Shown: piece after piece, positions 37,499-46,390 of the stretch
Position numbering within the stretch: position 1 is the first letter of the stretch
How the letters are laid out: the number at the start of each line of letters is the position of its first letter
Source: an actinobacterium SCGC AAA044-N04
GTDB lineage: Bacteria > Actinomycetota > Actinomycetes > Nanopelagicales > Nanopelagicaceae
Assembly: GCA_000378885.1 (NCBI GenBank)
Contig: KB900461.1
Coordinates: 1-64,000 of the forward strand
Direction of reading: 5' to 3'
DNA: 64,000 nucleotides
The notes under the pieces: generated by a model
What the model saw: only the letters and a program-made list of their open reading frames with translations
Told to the model about the DNA's origin: nothing
Databases searched by the model: none
Position numbers and translations under genes: made by a program

Positions 37499-38083
37499 TA
37501 TACGTAACTGATCTAGAGCTATTTCTACTCCTGCGCTCATCTGTCTAATAGGCATGGTTGGCAGGTTGGCAAACTCTTTGCGTTGTTCATCCATCAAGGG
37601 CACATGCATAAATCCGCTAGGTATGTTGCTTTCTTTTAAGTAATCCTGCAATACATAAAAAATGTGATTACACACAAATGTTCCAGCGCTCAGTGAAATC
37701 GAAGCTGGAACTCCTGCCGCTTTCATAGATGCAACCATCTTCTCAATGGGCAGCGTTGAGAAATAGCCATCAGGGCCATCATCAATAATTCTCTGCTCTT
37801 TAGGTTGATTACCTGCATTATCTGCAATCCGGGCATCATCTAAGTTAATTGCAATGCGCTCAGGAGTCATCACGCTTCTGCCCTCTGCTTGACCTAAACA
37901 CAGCACTGCGTTTGGTTTATGCAGATCAATGAGTTCACGCAACTGTGCGCTGGCCTGACCAAAAACTACCGGCAGTATCGCCGTTACAAGATCATCACCG
38001 ATAAGTGCTTTAACTATTTCACCTGAAGGGTTGAGCGCTGATTTATCAAAGGCTTCAAAGCCCGTTACAAGGATCTTGGACAT
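37487..38083 (-). CDS. pcp: Pyroglutamyl-peptidase I
   Basis: A cysteine peptidase removing N-terminal pyroglutamate. The 198 residues include VTGFEAFDKSALNPS, the Glu in GQAEGRSVMTPERIAINLDDARI (in part), the catalytic Cys in SAGTFVCNHIFY and His in GFMHVPLM. It lies between the aminotransferase (convergent) and tRNA-Arg. Confidence 0.94.
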   Translation of the reverse strand: MSKILVTGFEAFDKSALNPSGEIVKALIGDDLVTAILPVVFGQASAQLRELIDLHKPNAVLCLGQAEGRSVMTPERIAINLDDARIADNAGNQPKEQRIIDDGPDGYFSTLPIEKMVASMKAAGVPASISLSAGTFVCNHIFYVLQDYLKESNIPSGFMHVPLMDEQRKEFANLPTMPIRQMSAGVEIALDQLRILPA

Positions 38084-38102
38084 GGCATAAGTATTACCTA
38101 TA

Positions 38103-38145
38103 TAAAAAGAAGAAAAGCCCCCGGTGTGAAAGGCACCGAGAGCTT
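38103..38145 (-). terminator. Terminator downstream of tRNA-Arg
   Basis: Read on the minus strand, AAGCTCTCGGTG pairs with CACCGGGGGCTT over 12 positions, including G-U pairs, and is followed by a T-rich tract. It lies between the tRNA and the pcp start. Confidence 0.75.
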
Positions 38146-38151
38146 AACTTG

Positions 38152-38224
38152 TGCGCGCGAAGGGATTCGAACCCCTAACCTTCTGATCCGTAGTCAGATG
38201 CTCTATCCGTTGAGCTACGCGCGC
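38152..38224 (-). tRNA. tRNA-Arg (anticodon ACG)
   Basis: A 73-base tRNA with acceptor GCGCGCG/CGCGCGC, D-arm GCTCAACGGATAGAGC, anticodon loop CTACGGA and T-loop TTCGAAT. CCA is not encoded. The anticodon A34 is the substrate of TadA, encoded at 4125-4583. Confidence 0.96.
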
Positions 38225-38303
38225 TTATTTAGTTTTGTACAGCCTGCGCATCTTACCTTCTTTTCATTCAGTGCCAAAATGCTCAAACCAGCCGTATTTA
38301 AAG

Positions 38304-38339
38304 CACAAAGGGCGCCGGAATTAACCGACGCCCTTTGTG
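38304..38339 (-). terminator. Terminator of the 5'-nucleotidase gene
   Basis: CACAAAGGGCGCCGG (38304-38318) and CCGACGCCCTTTGTG (38325-38339) pair over 15 positions with one mismatch and a 6-base loop, just after the minus-strand stop at 38352. Confidence 0.75.
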
Positions 38340-38351
38340 ATTACTACTTAC

Positions 38352-40367
38352 TTAGCCAACCTTCTTCACACGTCCATCTAGGACTGGAACTTGGGTGACC
38401 TTTCCTGCTGCCATATCGGCCTTAAGTGCATCTACAAATACATCAAGTAGAGCGCCATAAACCTTGGCTTTTGCAGGTGAGAACACATCAACATAACCAT
38501 CGCCACCATAAATGATGTAGTCAAGAGTTGTGAGTGTGTATTCAGTTGCATCCTTAGCAATTGCAGTTCCATCGTTCTTGGTTACAGAAACGATTCGACT
38601 TCCAATTGGCTTTGAAGCATCAAATGAGAACTTCAAACCAGATACTTGAGGGAAACGTCCATCAGCTGGGTAGTTTCCGCCCACACCGTTTTCAAGTGCT
38701 TTCCAAAGGTTTGCACCTGTAACAACAGTTGTTGCTACTTGGTTACCGAATGGATAAACAGTGAGTGCATCACCCAGTGTCACATCTAGTGCACCAGTAC
38801 CTGTGCGAACAAGTGCGGTGTTAGCTGGGATGTATGTCTTTGCAGGGAATGTGTCGCGGATACCGCCACCATTTGAAATTGCAAAGTCAGTCTTGTATTT
38901 AGCACGTAGAAGATCTGCGATGTAGTCACCCATTGGGTTTTCACCTGAACGCTCAACTGCAGGTGATCCACCACGTGGGAAGACGCCTGAAACTGAACCG
39001 ATTTTCACATCAAGCTTGGAAGTTAATTGATCTTTGTACTTCTTAACCAATGCTGCTCCAGCTGCATCAGCAGTTGTTACGGTGCTAACAACACCAGTGT
39101 TAATCGTTGGCGCTGCAGCCTTTAGAACATGCTGCAATGAAGAGCCCACTACCTTGCCGTTTTGAACACAAATTTGTGAACGTGTGTATTCAACGCCAGC
39201 GTTGCGAACTTCACCGAGTAGAACTGGTGCTTGTGCGCGTCCTGCTGGAATCAAAGTTGAGAATGTCTGGTGGCTGTGACCGCCATAGATAACTGATGCA
39301 CCCTTGATCTGTGCTGCCATATTGTTATAGAGACCCTTTGCAACACCATCTGAGTTTTCAGTCCATCCTTGGTGAATCAAAACAACCACAATCTCAGCGC
39401 CAGCCTCTTTGGCATCAACAATTGCCTTGTTGACTCCAACGACGCCTGGATCGATTTGAATTGTCTTCTTAGCACCTGATGCATCTGTGTAATCAAGGTT
39501 TCCAGGAAATACTTGCTCGATTGTCTCTGGAGTATTAGCTCCAACGATTCCAACCTTCATGCCACCACGATCGATGATTGTGAATGACTTTGCAGCCTTG
39601 CTGCCTGACTTAAGCACAGCTAATGATTCTGCGCCGTAGTTAGAGACGACCCATTGGAATTCAGATGCGCCAATAACCTTTTGAACGTGAGCCAAGTTGC
39701 GGTCATGTTCGTGGTTACCAAATGTTGAAACATCGACCTGCATGAGGTTCATTGATTCAATTGTTGGCATTTCTTCAAACTCTGTTGAGATTGGTGGTGC
39801 TGCGCCAATGTTGTCACCGGAAGAAAGGGTGATTGTGGCAGCTGCAGCTTGGCGATCTGCAGCAAAGTTGCTCATAAGAAGAGGTGTTCCGAATGAGCTT
39901 CCTGTTTCAATCGCTCCATGCAGATCGCTAAATTGCAATAGCTGCAAAACGCGGTTACTGGCAGATGAAACCTTAACTAATTGAGCTGCCGTAAATGTCT
40001 GCTTAGAGATTCCTGGCTTAGAGAAACCATAAGCATTAACTGCTTGAACAGTTGGAGTTCCTCCTGGTTGACCAACAACTACAGGCATTGTTACAACTGA
40101 GTGGTAGCTAGCTGGAACATAGATTGGGCAAGAGCCAGCACCGGCTGAAACTACATAGCCAGTTACTTCTGGTGTTACATCACTTGCTGGTGTCCACTTT
40201 ACAACAACACCACGTGCACCTATATAAGAGGTGACGTTAGTAGGAGCACCGGGCAGCGAATATGTCGCAGCCTGCGCCGTTGGAATTAGTAACGAGACTA
40301 ATAATGCGATGGCCGTGGCGAGTGCGCCAAGACCTGAGAATTTTCTTGTTGAGAGGGTTTGTTTCAT
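38352..40367 (-). CDS. Secreted 5'-nucleotidase / 2',3'-cyclic phosphodiesterase with an FnIII domain
   Basis: About 671 residues from the ATG at 40367. A signal peptide (hydrophobic LATAIALLVSLLIPTAQA, cut before ATYS) is followed by a fibronectin III-like domain (PGAPTNVTSYIG, VVVKWTPASD). Next comes a metallophosphatase domain with metal motifs FSDLHGAIE, SSGDNIG, GNHEHDRN and GGHSHQTF, and then the 5'-nucleotidase C-terminal domain (NGGGIRDTFPA, YPFGNQV). An upstream in-frame ATG at 40421 would bury the signal peptide and is rejected. It probably releases phosphate and nucleosides outside the cell. The PhoX-like gene lies nearby. Confidence 0.92.
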   Translation of the reverse strand: MKQTLSTRKFSGLGALATAIALLVSLLIPTAQAATYSLPGAPTNVTSYIGARGVVVKWTPASDVTPEVTGYVVSAGAGSCPIYVPASYHSVVTMPVVVGQPGGTPTVQAVNAYGFSKPGISKQTFTAAQLVKVSSASNRVLQLLQFSDLHGAIETGSSFGTPLLMSNFAADRQAAAATITLSSGDNIGAAPPISTEFEEMPTIESMNLMQVDVSTFGNHEHDRNLAHVQKVIGASEFQWVVSNYGAESLAVLKSGSKAAKSFTIIDRGGMKVGIVGANTPETIEQVFPGNLDYTDASGAKKTIQIDPGVVGVNKAIVDAKEAGAEIVVVLIHQGWTENSDGVAKGLYNNMAAQIKGASVIYGGHSHQTFSTLIPAGRAQAPVLLGEVRNAGVEYTRSQICVQNGKVVGSSLQHVLKAAAPTINTGVVSTVTTADAAGAALVKKYKDQLTSKLDVKIGSVSGVFPRGGSPAVERSGENPMGDYIADLLRAKYKTDFAISNGGGIRDTFPAKTYIPANTALVRTGTGALDVTLGDALTVYPFGNQVATTVVTGANLWKALENGVGGNYPADGRFPQVSGLKFSFDASKPIGSRIVSVTKNDGTAIAKDATEYTLTTLDYIIYGGDGYVDVFSPAKAKVYGALLDVFVDALKADMAAGKVTQVPVLDGRVKKVG

Positions 40368-40443
40368 GGCCTTATCTAAGCAGTACTCAATTTCGCTTAA
40401 GTGTTTTTTAGGTAACGACATGATTACTGCAGAGTGAAAAAGG

Positions 40444-41712
40444 TTACGATAAACCCAACTTTAAAAGCTCATCGCGCTTAACACTCTTAACCCGAGGTTT
40501 ACCCTTTGGTTCACCAGCAGCCACCTCGGCTGCATTAATCCTCTGCCACGCGATTTGATCAACAACTACTTGGTGAGTCAACAACTCTGAAACATCACCA
40601 GCGGCTTTAGGTGTTTTTAAATCGCTGAGCATTAATTCAATAACTGCTGCTGCATCTGATTTATTGGTACCAATGACTCCTGATGGGCCGCGCTTAGCCC
40701 AACCAACAACATAGAGATTCTCTTTTACTCGACCATCAATGTTAACAACCTTGCCGTTTTCATATGGCACGCCATCTATTCCAGCTGCTTGATAGCCAAT
40801 AGCAGTAATAACTAGACCGCACTTAATAGTCACATCACCATCAGGAGTTGAATACACAACACCTTCCACACGCTCTGTGCCAAGGATTTGCTTGGGGGTG
40901 TGCTGGAAAAGAAAGCGCATCGTGCGCTCATGTTCACTTTTTTGTGACTCTGCAATCAAAAACATTGCATCCAAGTTACTTTTCACATCTTTTTCAGGCT
41001 CTGCTCCTGCGCGAACTATCGCTGCATCAATATCTTCTTTGTTAATGACAACGTTGGTGTGTTCAAGCTTTGGTAGTTCTCGAAGTTCTGGGGAAGTAAA
41101 GGCAGCGTGCTCTGGTCCACGGCGAGCGCTGATATAAACATCGCGCACAGCGCTTGCTTTAAAGGCATCAATTGCATGATCTGCAGTATCTGTTGGATCT
41201 AGCTCATTTGGTTCTAGCGCCAACATACGTGCAACATCCATAGCAACATTGCCTGCGCCAATTACTACCGCTGTATCGCAATCAAGTGGGACCTTTACAT
41301 CAACATAATCTGGATGCGCGTTATACCAAGGGACAAAGTCTGCGGCCGATAGCGAACCAGGTAGATCTTCTCCTGGTATTCCAAGGCTCTTTCCTAGGTG
41401 TGAACCGGTTGCAATAACAACTGCGTCATATTTTTCTTTGAGTTGGGCAACGCTTATCTCGCTGCCAATTTCAACGTTGGCAAAGAGGCGAAAGTTAGGA
41501 TCTGCTGCAATCTTTTCAAAGACTTTTGAAACAGTCTTAATCTTTGGGTGATCTGGTGCAACACCACTTCGAACTAATCCCCATGGTGTGGGAAGACGTT
41601 CAATCATGTCTATTGCAAAAGTACGATCATCGTTTTGTTGATTCTGTAAAGCTTGTGCTGCGAAATAGCCCGCTGGTCCTGCGCCAACGATTGCTACCTT
41701 AAACAATGGCAC
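40444..41712 (-). CDS. fprA: Ferredoxin/adrenodoxin-type NADP+ reductase (FprA)
   Basis: A flavoprotein of about 422 residues with FAD motif VAIVGAGPAGYFAA near the start, ERLPTPWGLVRSGVAPDHPKIK in two parts, NADP motif VIGAGNVAMDVARML near 148 and the C-terminal GWAKRGPSGVIGTN. It moves electrons between NADPH and ferredoxin. The frame opens with TTG at 41718, which touches the AAAGGAG ribosome site. The GTG at 41712, 6 bases downstream of it, is a better start. tRNA-Ser(GCU) lies 24 bases upstream on the same strand. Confidence 0.93.
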   Translation of the reverse strand: MPLFKVAIVGAGPAGYFAAQALQNQQNDDRTFAIDMIERLPTPWGLVRSGVAPDHPKIKTVSKVFEKIAADPNFRLFANVEIGSEISVAQLKEKYDAVVIATGSHLGKSLGIPGEDLPGSLSAADFVPWYNAHPDYVDVKVPLDCDTAVVIGAGNVAMDVARMLALEPNELDPTDTADHAIDAFKASAVRDVYISARRGPEHAAFTSPELRELPKLEHTNVVINKEDIDAAIVRAGAEPEKDVKSNLDAMFLIAESQKSEHERTMRFLFQHTPKQILGTERVEGVVYSTPDGDVTIKCGLVITAIGYQAAGIDGVPYENGKVVNIDGRVKENLYVVGWAKRGPSGVIGTNKSDAAAVIELMLSDLKTPKAAGDVSELLTHQVVVDQIAWQRINAAEVAAGEPKGKPRVKSVKRDELLKLGLS

Positions 41713-41736
41713 AGCCAACTCCTTTAATCATTCTTC

Positions 41737-41828
41737 TGGCGGAGACGAGGAGATTTGAACTCCTGAAGGGTTTAACCCCTTACCTCGTTAGCAGTGAGGC
41801 GCACTCGACCGGGCTATGCGACGTCTCC
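41737..41828 (-). tRNA. tRNA-Ser (anticodon GCU)
   Basis: A 92-base class II tRNA: acceptor GGAGACG/CGTCTCC, anticodon loop CTGCTAA, an extended variable arm (GGTAAGGGG...CCCC) and T-loop TTCAAAT. CCA encoded. It is followed by fprA after 24 bases, so the two may share a transcript. Confidence 0.96.
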
Positions 41829-41867
41829 GAGTACGGGTAAAGAATACAACCTCTCACGGGTAGGGGT

Positions 41868-42050
41868 TTACTTGCCTCTTCGAAGCCTGAAAAGTAAGCC
41901 TCCCACAACGATGACCAGCAGAAAGATCACGCCAATCCGAAATAATCCATTGTCTCTTGAAATGGGTTGAATCTCATCACCTGGGACATCAATTATTTGC
42001 TCAGCCCCCACCGGTAATCCTTGAGATATCACGATCATTGCTTCAAGCAA
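41868..42050 (-). CDS. Possible small single-pass membrane protein
   Basis: A 60-residue frame (or 56 from the second ATG) with a C-terminal hydrophobic helix, IGVIFLLVIVVGGLLFRLRR, and a moderately acidic N-terminal part. It fills an otherwise unexplained spacer upstream of tRNA-Ser(GCU). There is no recognisable family and no convincing ribosome site, so it may be chance. Confidence 0.4.
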   Translation of the reverse strand: MLEAMIVISQGLPVGAEQIIDVPGDEIQPISRDNGLFRIGVIFLLVIVVGGLLFRLRRGK

Positions 42051-42092
42051 AAAGAAATACCCTGCCCTATACAGAGCGGGGTATTTCTTTTT
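42051..42092. terminator. Terminator after the PhoX-like gene, possibly bidirectional
   Basis: AAAGAAATACCCTGC (42051-42065) pairs with GCGGGGTATTTCTTT (42076-42090) over 15 positions, one of them G-U, around a 10-base loop. Flanking A and T runs allow function on either strand. Confidence 0.75.
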
Positions 42093-42103
42093 ATTTGCTT
42101 AAC

Positions 42104-43717
42104 TTATGAACCGAATACGGTCTTCCAGTCGGAGATAGTGAGTTTGTAGAACGCACCACCTTCGAGTGTCTTTTGGTTGAATTTAAGAATTCCACTCTTG
42201 CTCTTTGTGGTTAGGTCTGGACGCGCTGTATATGCGCCAGTCGTATGTACCTGAGCGTTGAAGTAGAAGTATTTGTTCGTATCCCCGGCCTTGGCATGTA
42301 TTGAGGTAACGTCGATGATTCCTGATGACTCTTCGTCAATTGTCATGAAGCTTGGCGCACCTGTTGCAAAGTATTCAGGATTAAACTGCGCAACAACTGC
42401 CAACTTTCCATCCTTAGGACGGAATGCGACGATACGTGAAACATGTGCGTTGTTACCTGGATCTTCTTGTAACAAGACGATGCCATCGGAAGTGATTGTC
42501 ATGTTGTCAGGCTTGCTTAAGTATGGCTCTTCTGTACCATCAAGTAGTAGTTCGAGCTTTGCACCGAGTTCAGGCTTTTGACCATCAACAAATGTGAGTC
42601 TCCAGAATCCGCCACCATCGCGTGAAACGGTTGGTGTTGCTGGGTTTGGCTTTGTTGCACCTGGATCTTTGTTTGATTCAGTTGTAACGAAGTAGAAGAC
42701 GTTTGGATTTGTTGGGTCCCATTGACCATCTTCAACTCGTGACATTTCTGTTCCTTTTGCAGCATGATCAACCTGTTGGGTTTTTATGTCGGCATCCCAA
42801 ATCGTCTTTGTGAAAGTCACATCGACAGACTTGTTCTTTCCATATTTTGCGCGGAAAGCATTGTCGTTGGCGATATCTGGGATAGTCATAACATGAACAT
42901 CACCGTTTGTCAGACCAGCCTTGTCAGCAAAAGTACCTGTGGTTGTCTTTGTTCCAACATACATAAAGAGTTGAGAATCTGTTGCTGAGCCGTCTTCATT
43001 GCCCATCACAACAGTGTTCTTTCCTGGCTTGAGGTTTGGCATCAAGTTCTCCCATGATGCTAATCCCATTCTTGGAAGATTGATTCCATTTCCATCCATA
43101 TCAAATGCGAAAGCTCTTCCGTATCCGCTGTCACCATCTTCTTCACCAGCTAGGAATACAGCTCCGTCATAACCAAGAGTGGTTGCTCCATCCTTGAATG
43201 CAAGGTTGCCAGCTTGGACGAGAGTTGCTGAACAGAAGCGGCTAATGAAGGTATCCATACCTAGGGTTTGAGTTGTTGGTGCTGCACCCTTAGGGCTCGC
43301 TTGGTATGTCTTTGTGTTGTAGTTGTAGAAACTCCATGACTTAATAAAGTCTGAGGCACTGCTAACACGTGTACCGTCTCTATTCAAAGTTAACTTTGAA
43401 ATGGATACGCCTTGAATAGGCTTGCCTGCATCTGCAGCTTTTGCAAGTGCTCCGATTGCACCGTATGAAGGAACTTCGTGCACTGAAAGAAGCGTAATTG
43501 TTCCATCTTCGTTTCGATAAGCACCCATTCCATCTGGAATACCTCTGATTGTAAGCCCTGTGATTTGATCGCCTGCAAATGCAAGAGCTTTAATGCTTGC
43601 TGCACTAGATACAGCTGTTATGTATTCAGGTTTTGTTAATACTGAGTTTGCTACCGCTGATCCAGCAACAGTTGCGATAATTGCAACTCCAGCTACGACC
43701 TTGTAACGAGTTTTCAT
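42104..43717 (-). CDS. PhoX-like (DUF839) secreted phosphatase
   Basis: A 537-residue exported protein. It has an N-terminal hydrophobic signal (VAGVAIIATVAGSAVA), then the beta-propeller family of Ca/Fe-dependent alkaline phosphatases: VHEVPSYGAIGAL, FLAGEEDGDSGYGRAFAF, VVMGNEDGSATDSQLFMYVG and SRVEDGQWDP, each rich in acidic metal ligands. AGGGAAAA precedes the ATG. It is likely to free phosphate from organic esters outside the cell, next to the 5'-nucleotidase. Catalytic activity itself is inferred. Confidence 0.85.
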   Translation of the reverse strand: MKTRYKVVAGVAIIATVAGSAVANSVLTKPEYITAVSSAASIKALAFAGDQITGLTIRGIPDGMGAYRNEDGTITLLSVHEVPSYGAIGALAKAADAGKPIQGVSISKLTLNRDGTRVSSASDFIKSWSFYNYNTKTYQASPKGAAPTTQTLGMDTFISRFCSATLVQAGNLAFKDGATTLGYDGAVFLAGEEDGDSGYGRAFAFDMDGNGINLPRMGLASWENLMPNLKPGKNTVVMGNEDGSATDSQLFMYVGTKTTTGTFADKAGLTNGDVHVMTIPDIANDNAFRAKYGKNKSVDVTFTKTIWDADIKTQQVDHAAKGTEMSRVEDGQWDPTNPNVFYFVTTESNKDPGATKPNPATPTVSRDGGGFWRLTFVDGQKPELGAKLELLLDGTEEPYLSKPDNMTITSDGIVLLQEDPGNNAHVSRIVAFRPKDGKLAVVAQFNPEYFATGAPSFMTIDEESSGIIDVTSIHAKAGDTNKYFYFNAQVHTTGAYTARPDLTTKSKSGILKFNQKTLEGGAFYKLTISDWKTVFGS

Positions 43718-43918
43718 TTATTTTCCCTGTCTGATGAGTTATAGGTGCAGCCCTCTCTCGAGGCTACTTAGTGGGAAATCATGTCTTTGGAAGGTAGAGT
43801 AAAAGTGTTCTGTGAGAAAAGATTTAAACAACTCAAGGTGAACAAATTTGGTTGCTTTCATCCGTCCTATTTGGATTACGTTCATTCTGTGTTTACTTTT
43901 CTGATTTAGGGTTCATCT

Positions 43919-44524
43919 ATGAGCGTTATATCTAGGCGAATCCTTGGTTTTGGATTAATTTCAGCTCTCGTTTCAATAGTGTTTCCTGCTTTTGCCGCTC
44001 CAACTCCTACGGTTAAGTGTCGCTTTCTTGGCCAGACAACCATTTTCAATGGAAAGCGATACACCTGCGTTAAAGGAAAAAGTAAGGGCAAGACAATTTT
44101 AATGTGGGATTCGGGAAAACCTATTCTGACAGCTTCCCCTGCTCCATCGCAGACTCCGACACCTTCACCATCTAGTTCACCGACAGTCTCACGTGAACCA
44201 GTGGTCATAAAGAAAATTGAAATTCCTGTTGCGAAATCCTCAGAAGTTCCTGCCAATTCGACCAAATCATTTAAGGCAAATAATCATTTTGGGTATGAAA
44301 CCACGTACATCATCACTAGAAATCCAGAGGGGTTGATTGCGATGAATGCGACATGTACTCACAATGGTTGCACAGTTGCTATTGCTGCAGAAGGTTTACT
44401 CTGCCCTTGTCATAGCGCTCTCTTTGATCCCAAGAATGGAGCATTACAACGAGGTCCTGCCTCTTACCCACTTGAACGGGTCGTTGTGCGTGAAGAGGAT
44501 GGCGTTATCTATATAACAGATTAG
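43919..44524 (+). CDS. Secreted Rieske [2Fe-2S] protein with an N-terminal small-Cys module
   Basis: 201 residues. The N-terminus MSVISRRILGFG has a twin-arginine motif and an export signal ending near AFA. Residues about 32-66 hold a module with C34 and C50 (VKCRFLGQTTIFNGKRYTC, then KGKTILMWDSGKP). A Pro/Ser/Thr linker spans 70-92. The Rieske domain follows, with cluster ligands C146-x-H148 and C162-x-x-H165 and disulphide-type C151 and C164. TAGGGT lies 6 bases before the ATG. The electron partner is unknown; no cytochrome bc genes are nearby. Confidence 0.88.
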   Translation: MSVISRRILGFGLISALVSIVFPAFAAPTPTVKCRFLGQTTIFNGKRYTCVKGKSKGKTILMWDSGKPILTASPAPSQTPTPSPSSSPTVSREPVVIKKIEIPVAKSSEVPANSTKSFKANNHFGYETTYIITRNPEGLIAMNATCTHNGCTVAIAAEGLLCPCHSALFDPKNGALQRGPASYPLERVVVREEDGVIYITD

Positions 44525-44620
44525 TCCGGCCAGAGCGTACTTATTCTATTAATCCCTCTTTAGCTTCGAAATTAATGAAAAAGAATTTACAGTCATTCTC
44601 TCCACCGTTACGCTCACCAT

Positions 44621-46063
44621 ATGGAAAATTCAGACAAAGCGTTGGATACCGGCAGCAAGCGCGTTTATGACGTTGCGCCATCAGAGATGTTTGGCGAGTT
44701 CATGAAAACTGGTTGGGCGCCAACGCCTTTGACTGGAATCGTTCAGGATGAAGTAATTCCTTACTGTGTTAAGCGTCGCGAAGTTCTTTCAGCTGCCTTT
44801 GCTGGGTTAAGAGTTATTTTGCCAAGTGGTGAATTAAAGCAACGCAGCAATGACACTGATTATGACTATCGCCCTCATAGCGCTTTTGCTTACTACACCG
44901 GCGTGCAAGGTGTTGAAGCAAACCCACATGCCGTTCTTGTTATGGAACCAAGCGAAGAAGGCCACACGCCAATATTGTTTATCAATCCCCGATCTACGCG
45001 TGATACTGATGCATTTTTCCGCGATGCTAAAAATGGTGAACTCTGGGTTGGTCGTCGTTTCACAACTGATGAAGCGGCGCAGCGTTATGGAATTGAAGTT
45101 CGCCCAGTAACTGAGTTGGCCGCTTTTCTTAAAGGTGGCAAAGCAGTTGCACTTCACGGATACGATGAAGTTGTTGATGCGAACGTAAAGGTGCATGCAC
45201 GGGCCGATGAGCTGGTTAATTTCGTTTCAGTAGCTCGTCTTATTAAAGATGAGTATGAAATTCGTGAAATGCAAAAAGCAGTTGATGTTACTCATCGTGG
45301 TTTTAGTGATGTAATCAGCGTTCTACCTGCAGCTGTTAACACACCGCGCGGTGAGCGCGTTGTCGAAGCAGCATTTTTCGGTCGTGCACGTGTTGAAGGA
45401 AACGCTCTTGGATACAACACTATTGCAGCAAGTGGTTCACATGCATGTGTGTTGCACTGGAATCGAAATGACGGTGATGTAAAACCTGGGGACTTGTTGT
45501 TACTAGATGCGGGTGTGGAAGTAGATTCTTATTACACAGCCGATATAACTAGAACGCTTCCTGTGAGTGGAAAATTCACACCCATTCAACGCTCGCTCTA
45601 TATGTTGGTCTATGAGTCCCAGAAAGCTGGAATTGCTGCGATTAGGGCCGGTGTTCCATTTTTAGATATTAATCGCGCTAGCCATGCTGTTTTGGTGCAA
45701 GGTTTAATCGATATGGGGATCATCACGATGAGCCTTGAAGAGGCTATGGATCCAAAGGTCAGTCTGCATAAGCGTTGGACCTTGCATGGTGTCGCGCATA
45801 TGTTAGGTATGGATGTTCATGATTGCGCTCAAGCACGTGCTGATCAATATCGTGATGGAATCTTAGAAGCAGGAATGATTTTAACTGTTGAGCCGGGGCT
45901 CTATATCCAACTCGATGATGAACTTTTCCCACCGGAATATCGTGGCATCGGTATCCGTATTGAAGATGATGTCTTGGTGACAGAAGATGGTTGCATCAAC
46001 TTGTCTGAAAACATCCCTCGTCACCCAGATGAGATTGAAGGCTGGATGGCTTCTCTACGTTAA
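44621..46063 (+). CDS. Xaa-Pro aminopeptidase (aminopeptidase P, M24B)
   Basis: A 480-residue metallopeptidase cleaving X-Pro N-termini. The N-terminal creatinase-like domain is followed by the pita-bread domain with metal ligands: D in LLLDAGVEVDSYYTADITR (two Asp), H in HGVAHMLGMDVHD, E in TVEPGLYI and E in IGIRIEDDVLV. TACGCT lies 6 bases before the ATG and there is no Shine-Dalgarno. The last 9 bp overlap the convergent crcB. Confidence 0.93.
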   Translation: MENSDKALDTGSKRVYDVAPSEMFGEFMKTGWAPTPLTGIVQDEVIPYCVKRREVLSAAFAGLRVILPSGELKQRSNDTDYDYRPHSAFAYYTGVQGVEANPHAVLVMEPSEEGHTPILFINPRSTRDTDAFFRDAKNGELWVGRRFTTDEAAQRYGIEVRPVTELAAFLKGGKAVALHGYDEVVDANVKVHARADELVNFVSVARLIKDEYEIREMQKAVDVTHRGFSDVISVLPAAVNTPRGERVVEAAFFGRARVEGNALGYNTIAASGSHACVLHWNRNDGDVKPGDLLLLDAGVEVDSYYTADITRTLPVSGKFTPIQRSLYMLVYESQKAGIAAIRAGVPFLDINRASHAVLVQGLIDMGIITMSLEEAMDPKVSLHKRWTLHGVAHMLGMDVHDCAQARADQYRDGILEAGMILTVEPGLYIQLDDELFPPEYRGIGIRIEDDVLVTEDGCINLSENIPRHPDEIEGWMASLR

Positions 46064-46390
46064 AGACATACCTAGAGATGCAGCAAGTAAACCAAAGACA
46101 AGGGATGCACCTAAGTTAATCGCTGCCTCTTTATATTTTTTTAGTTCATAGGCTAAAAAGAAGTCCAGCATAAATGTTGACCAGGTTGTGAAGGCTCCTG
46201 CAAAACCAATTGCAAAAAGGGCGTAGGTGTTTTGGGCACTATAAATTGTTAGACCAAAAACAAAAGAACCCACAACATTAACAACAAAGATTCCGTATGG
46301 CTTATCAGTGAACTTTCGAATATATTGATCTATAGCAAAGCGGGCGGGTGCACCAATGGCCGCTCCTAGAATCACAAGAAGAGTTCTCAT
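46055..46390 (-). CDS. crcB: Fluoride channel CrcB/Fluc, first subunit
   Basis: A 111-residue, four-helix membrane protein: LGAAIGAPARFAIDQYI at the N-terminus, the family NVVGSFVFGL and GFAGAFTTWSTFMLDF. Exports fluoride as an antiparallel dimer. The ATG overlaps the stop of the second crcB (ATGA), which suggests the heterodimer arrangement common in Gram-positives. Confidence 0.93.
   Translation of the reverse strand: MRTLLVILGAAIGAPARFAIDQYIRKFTDKPYGIFVVNVVGSFVFGLTIYSAQNTYALFAIGFAGAFTTWSTFMLDFFLAYELKKYKEAAINLGASLVFGLLAASLGMSLT

Noticed and set aside
43838-43916. PHO-box-like GTTCAC/GTTCAT elements upstream of the PhoX-like and Rieske genes
   Set aside because: Single GGTGAAC and a GTTCATTCTGT-GTTTACTTTT stretch resemble half sites, but the 11-base periodic repeats are weak and the best one faces the Rieske gene. 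Not enough to call.
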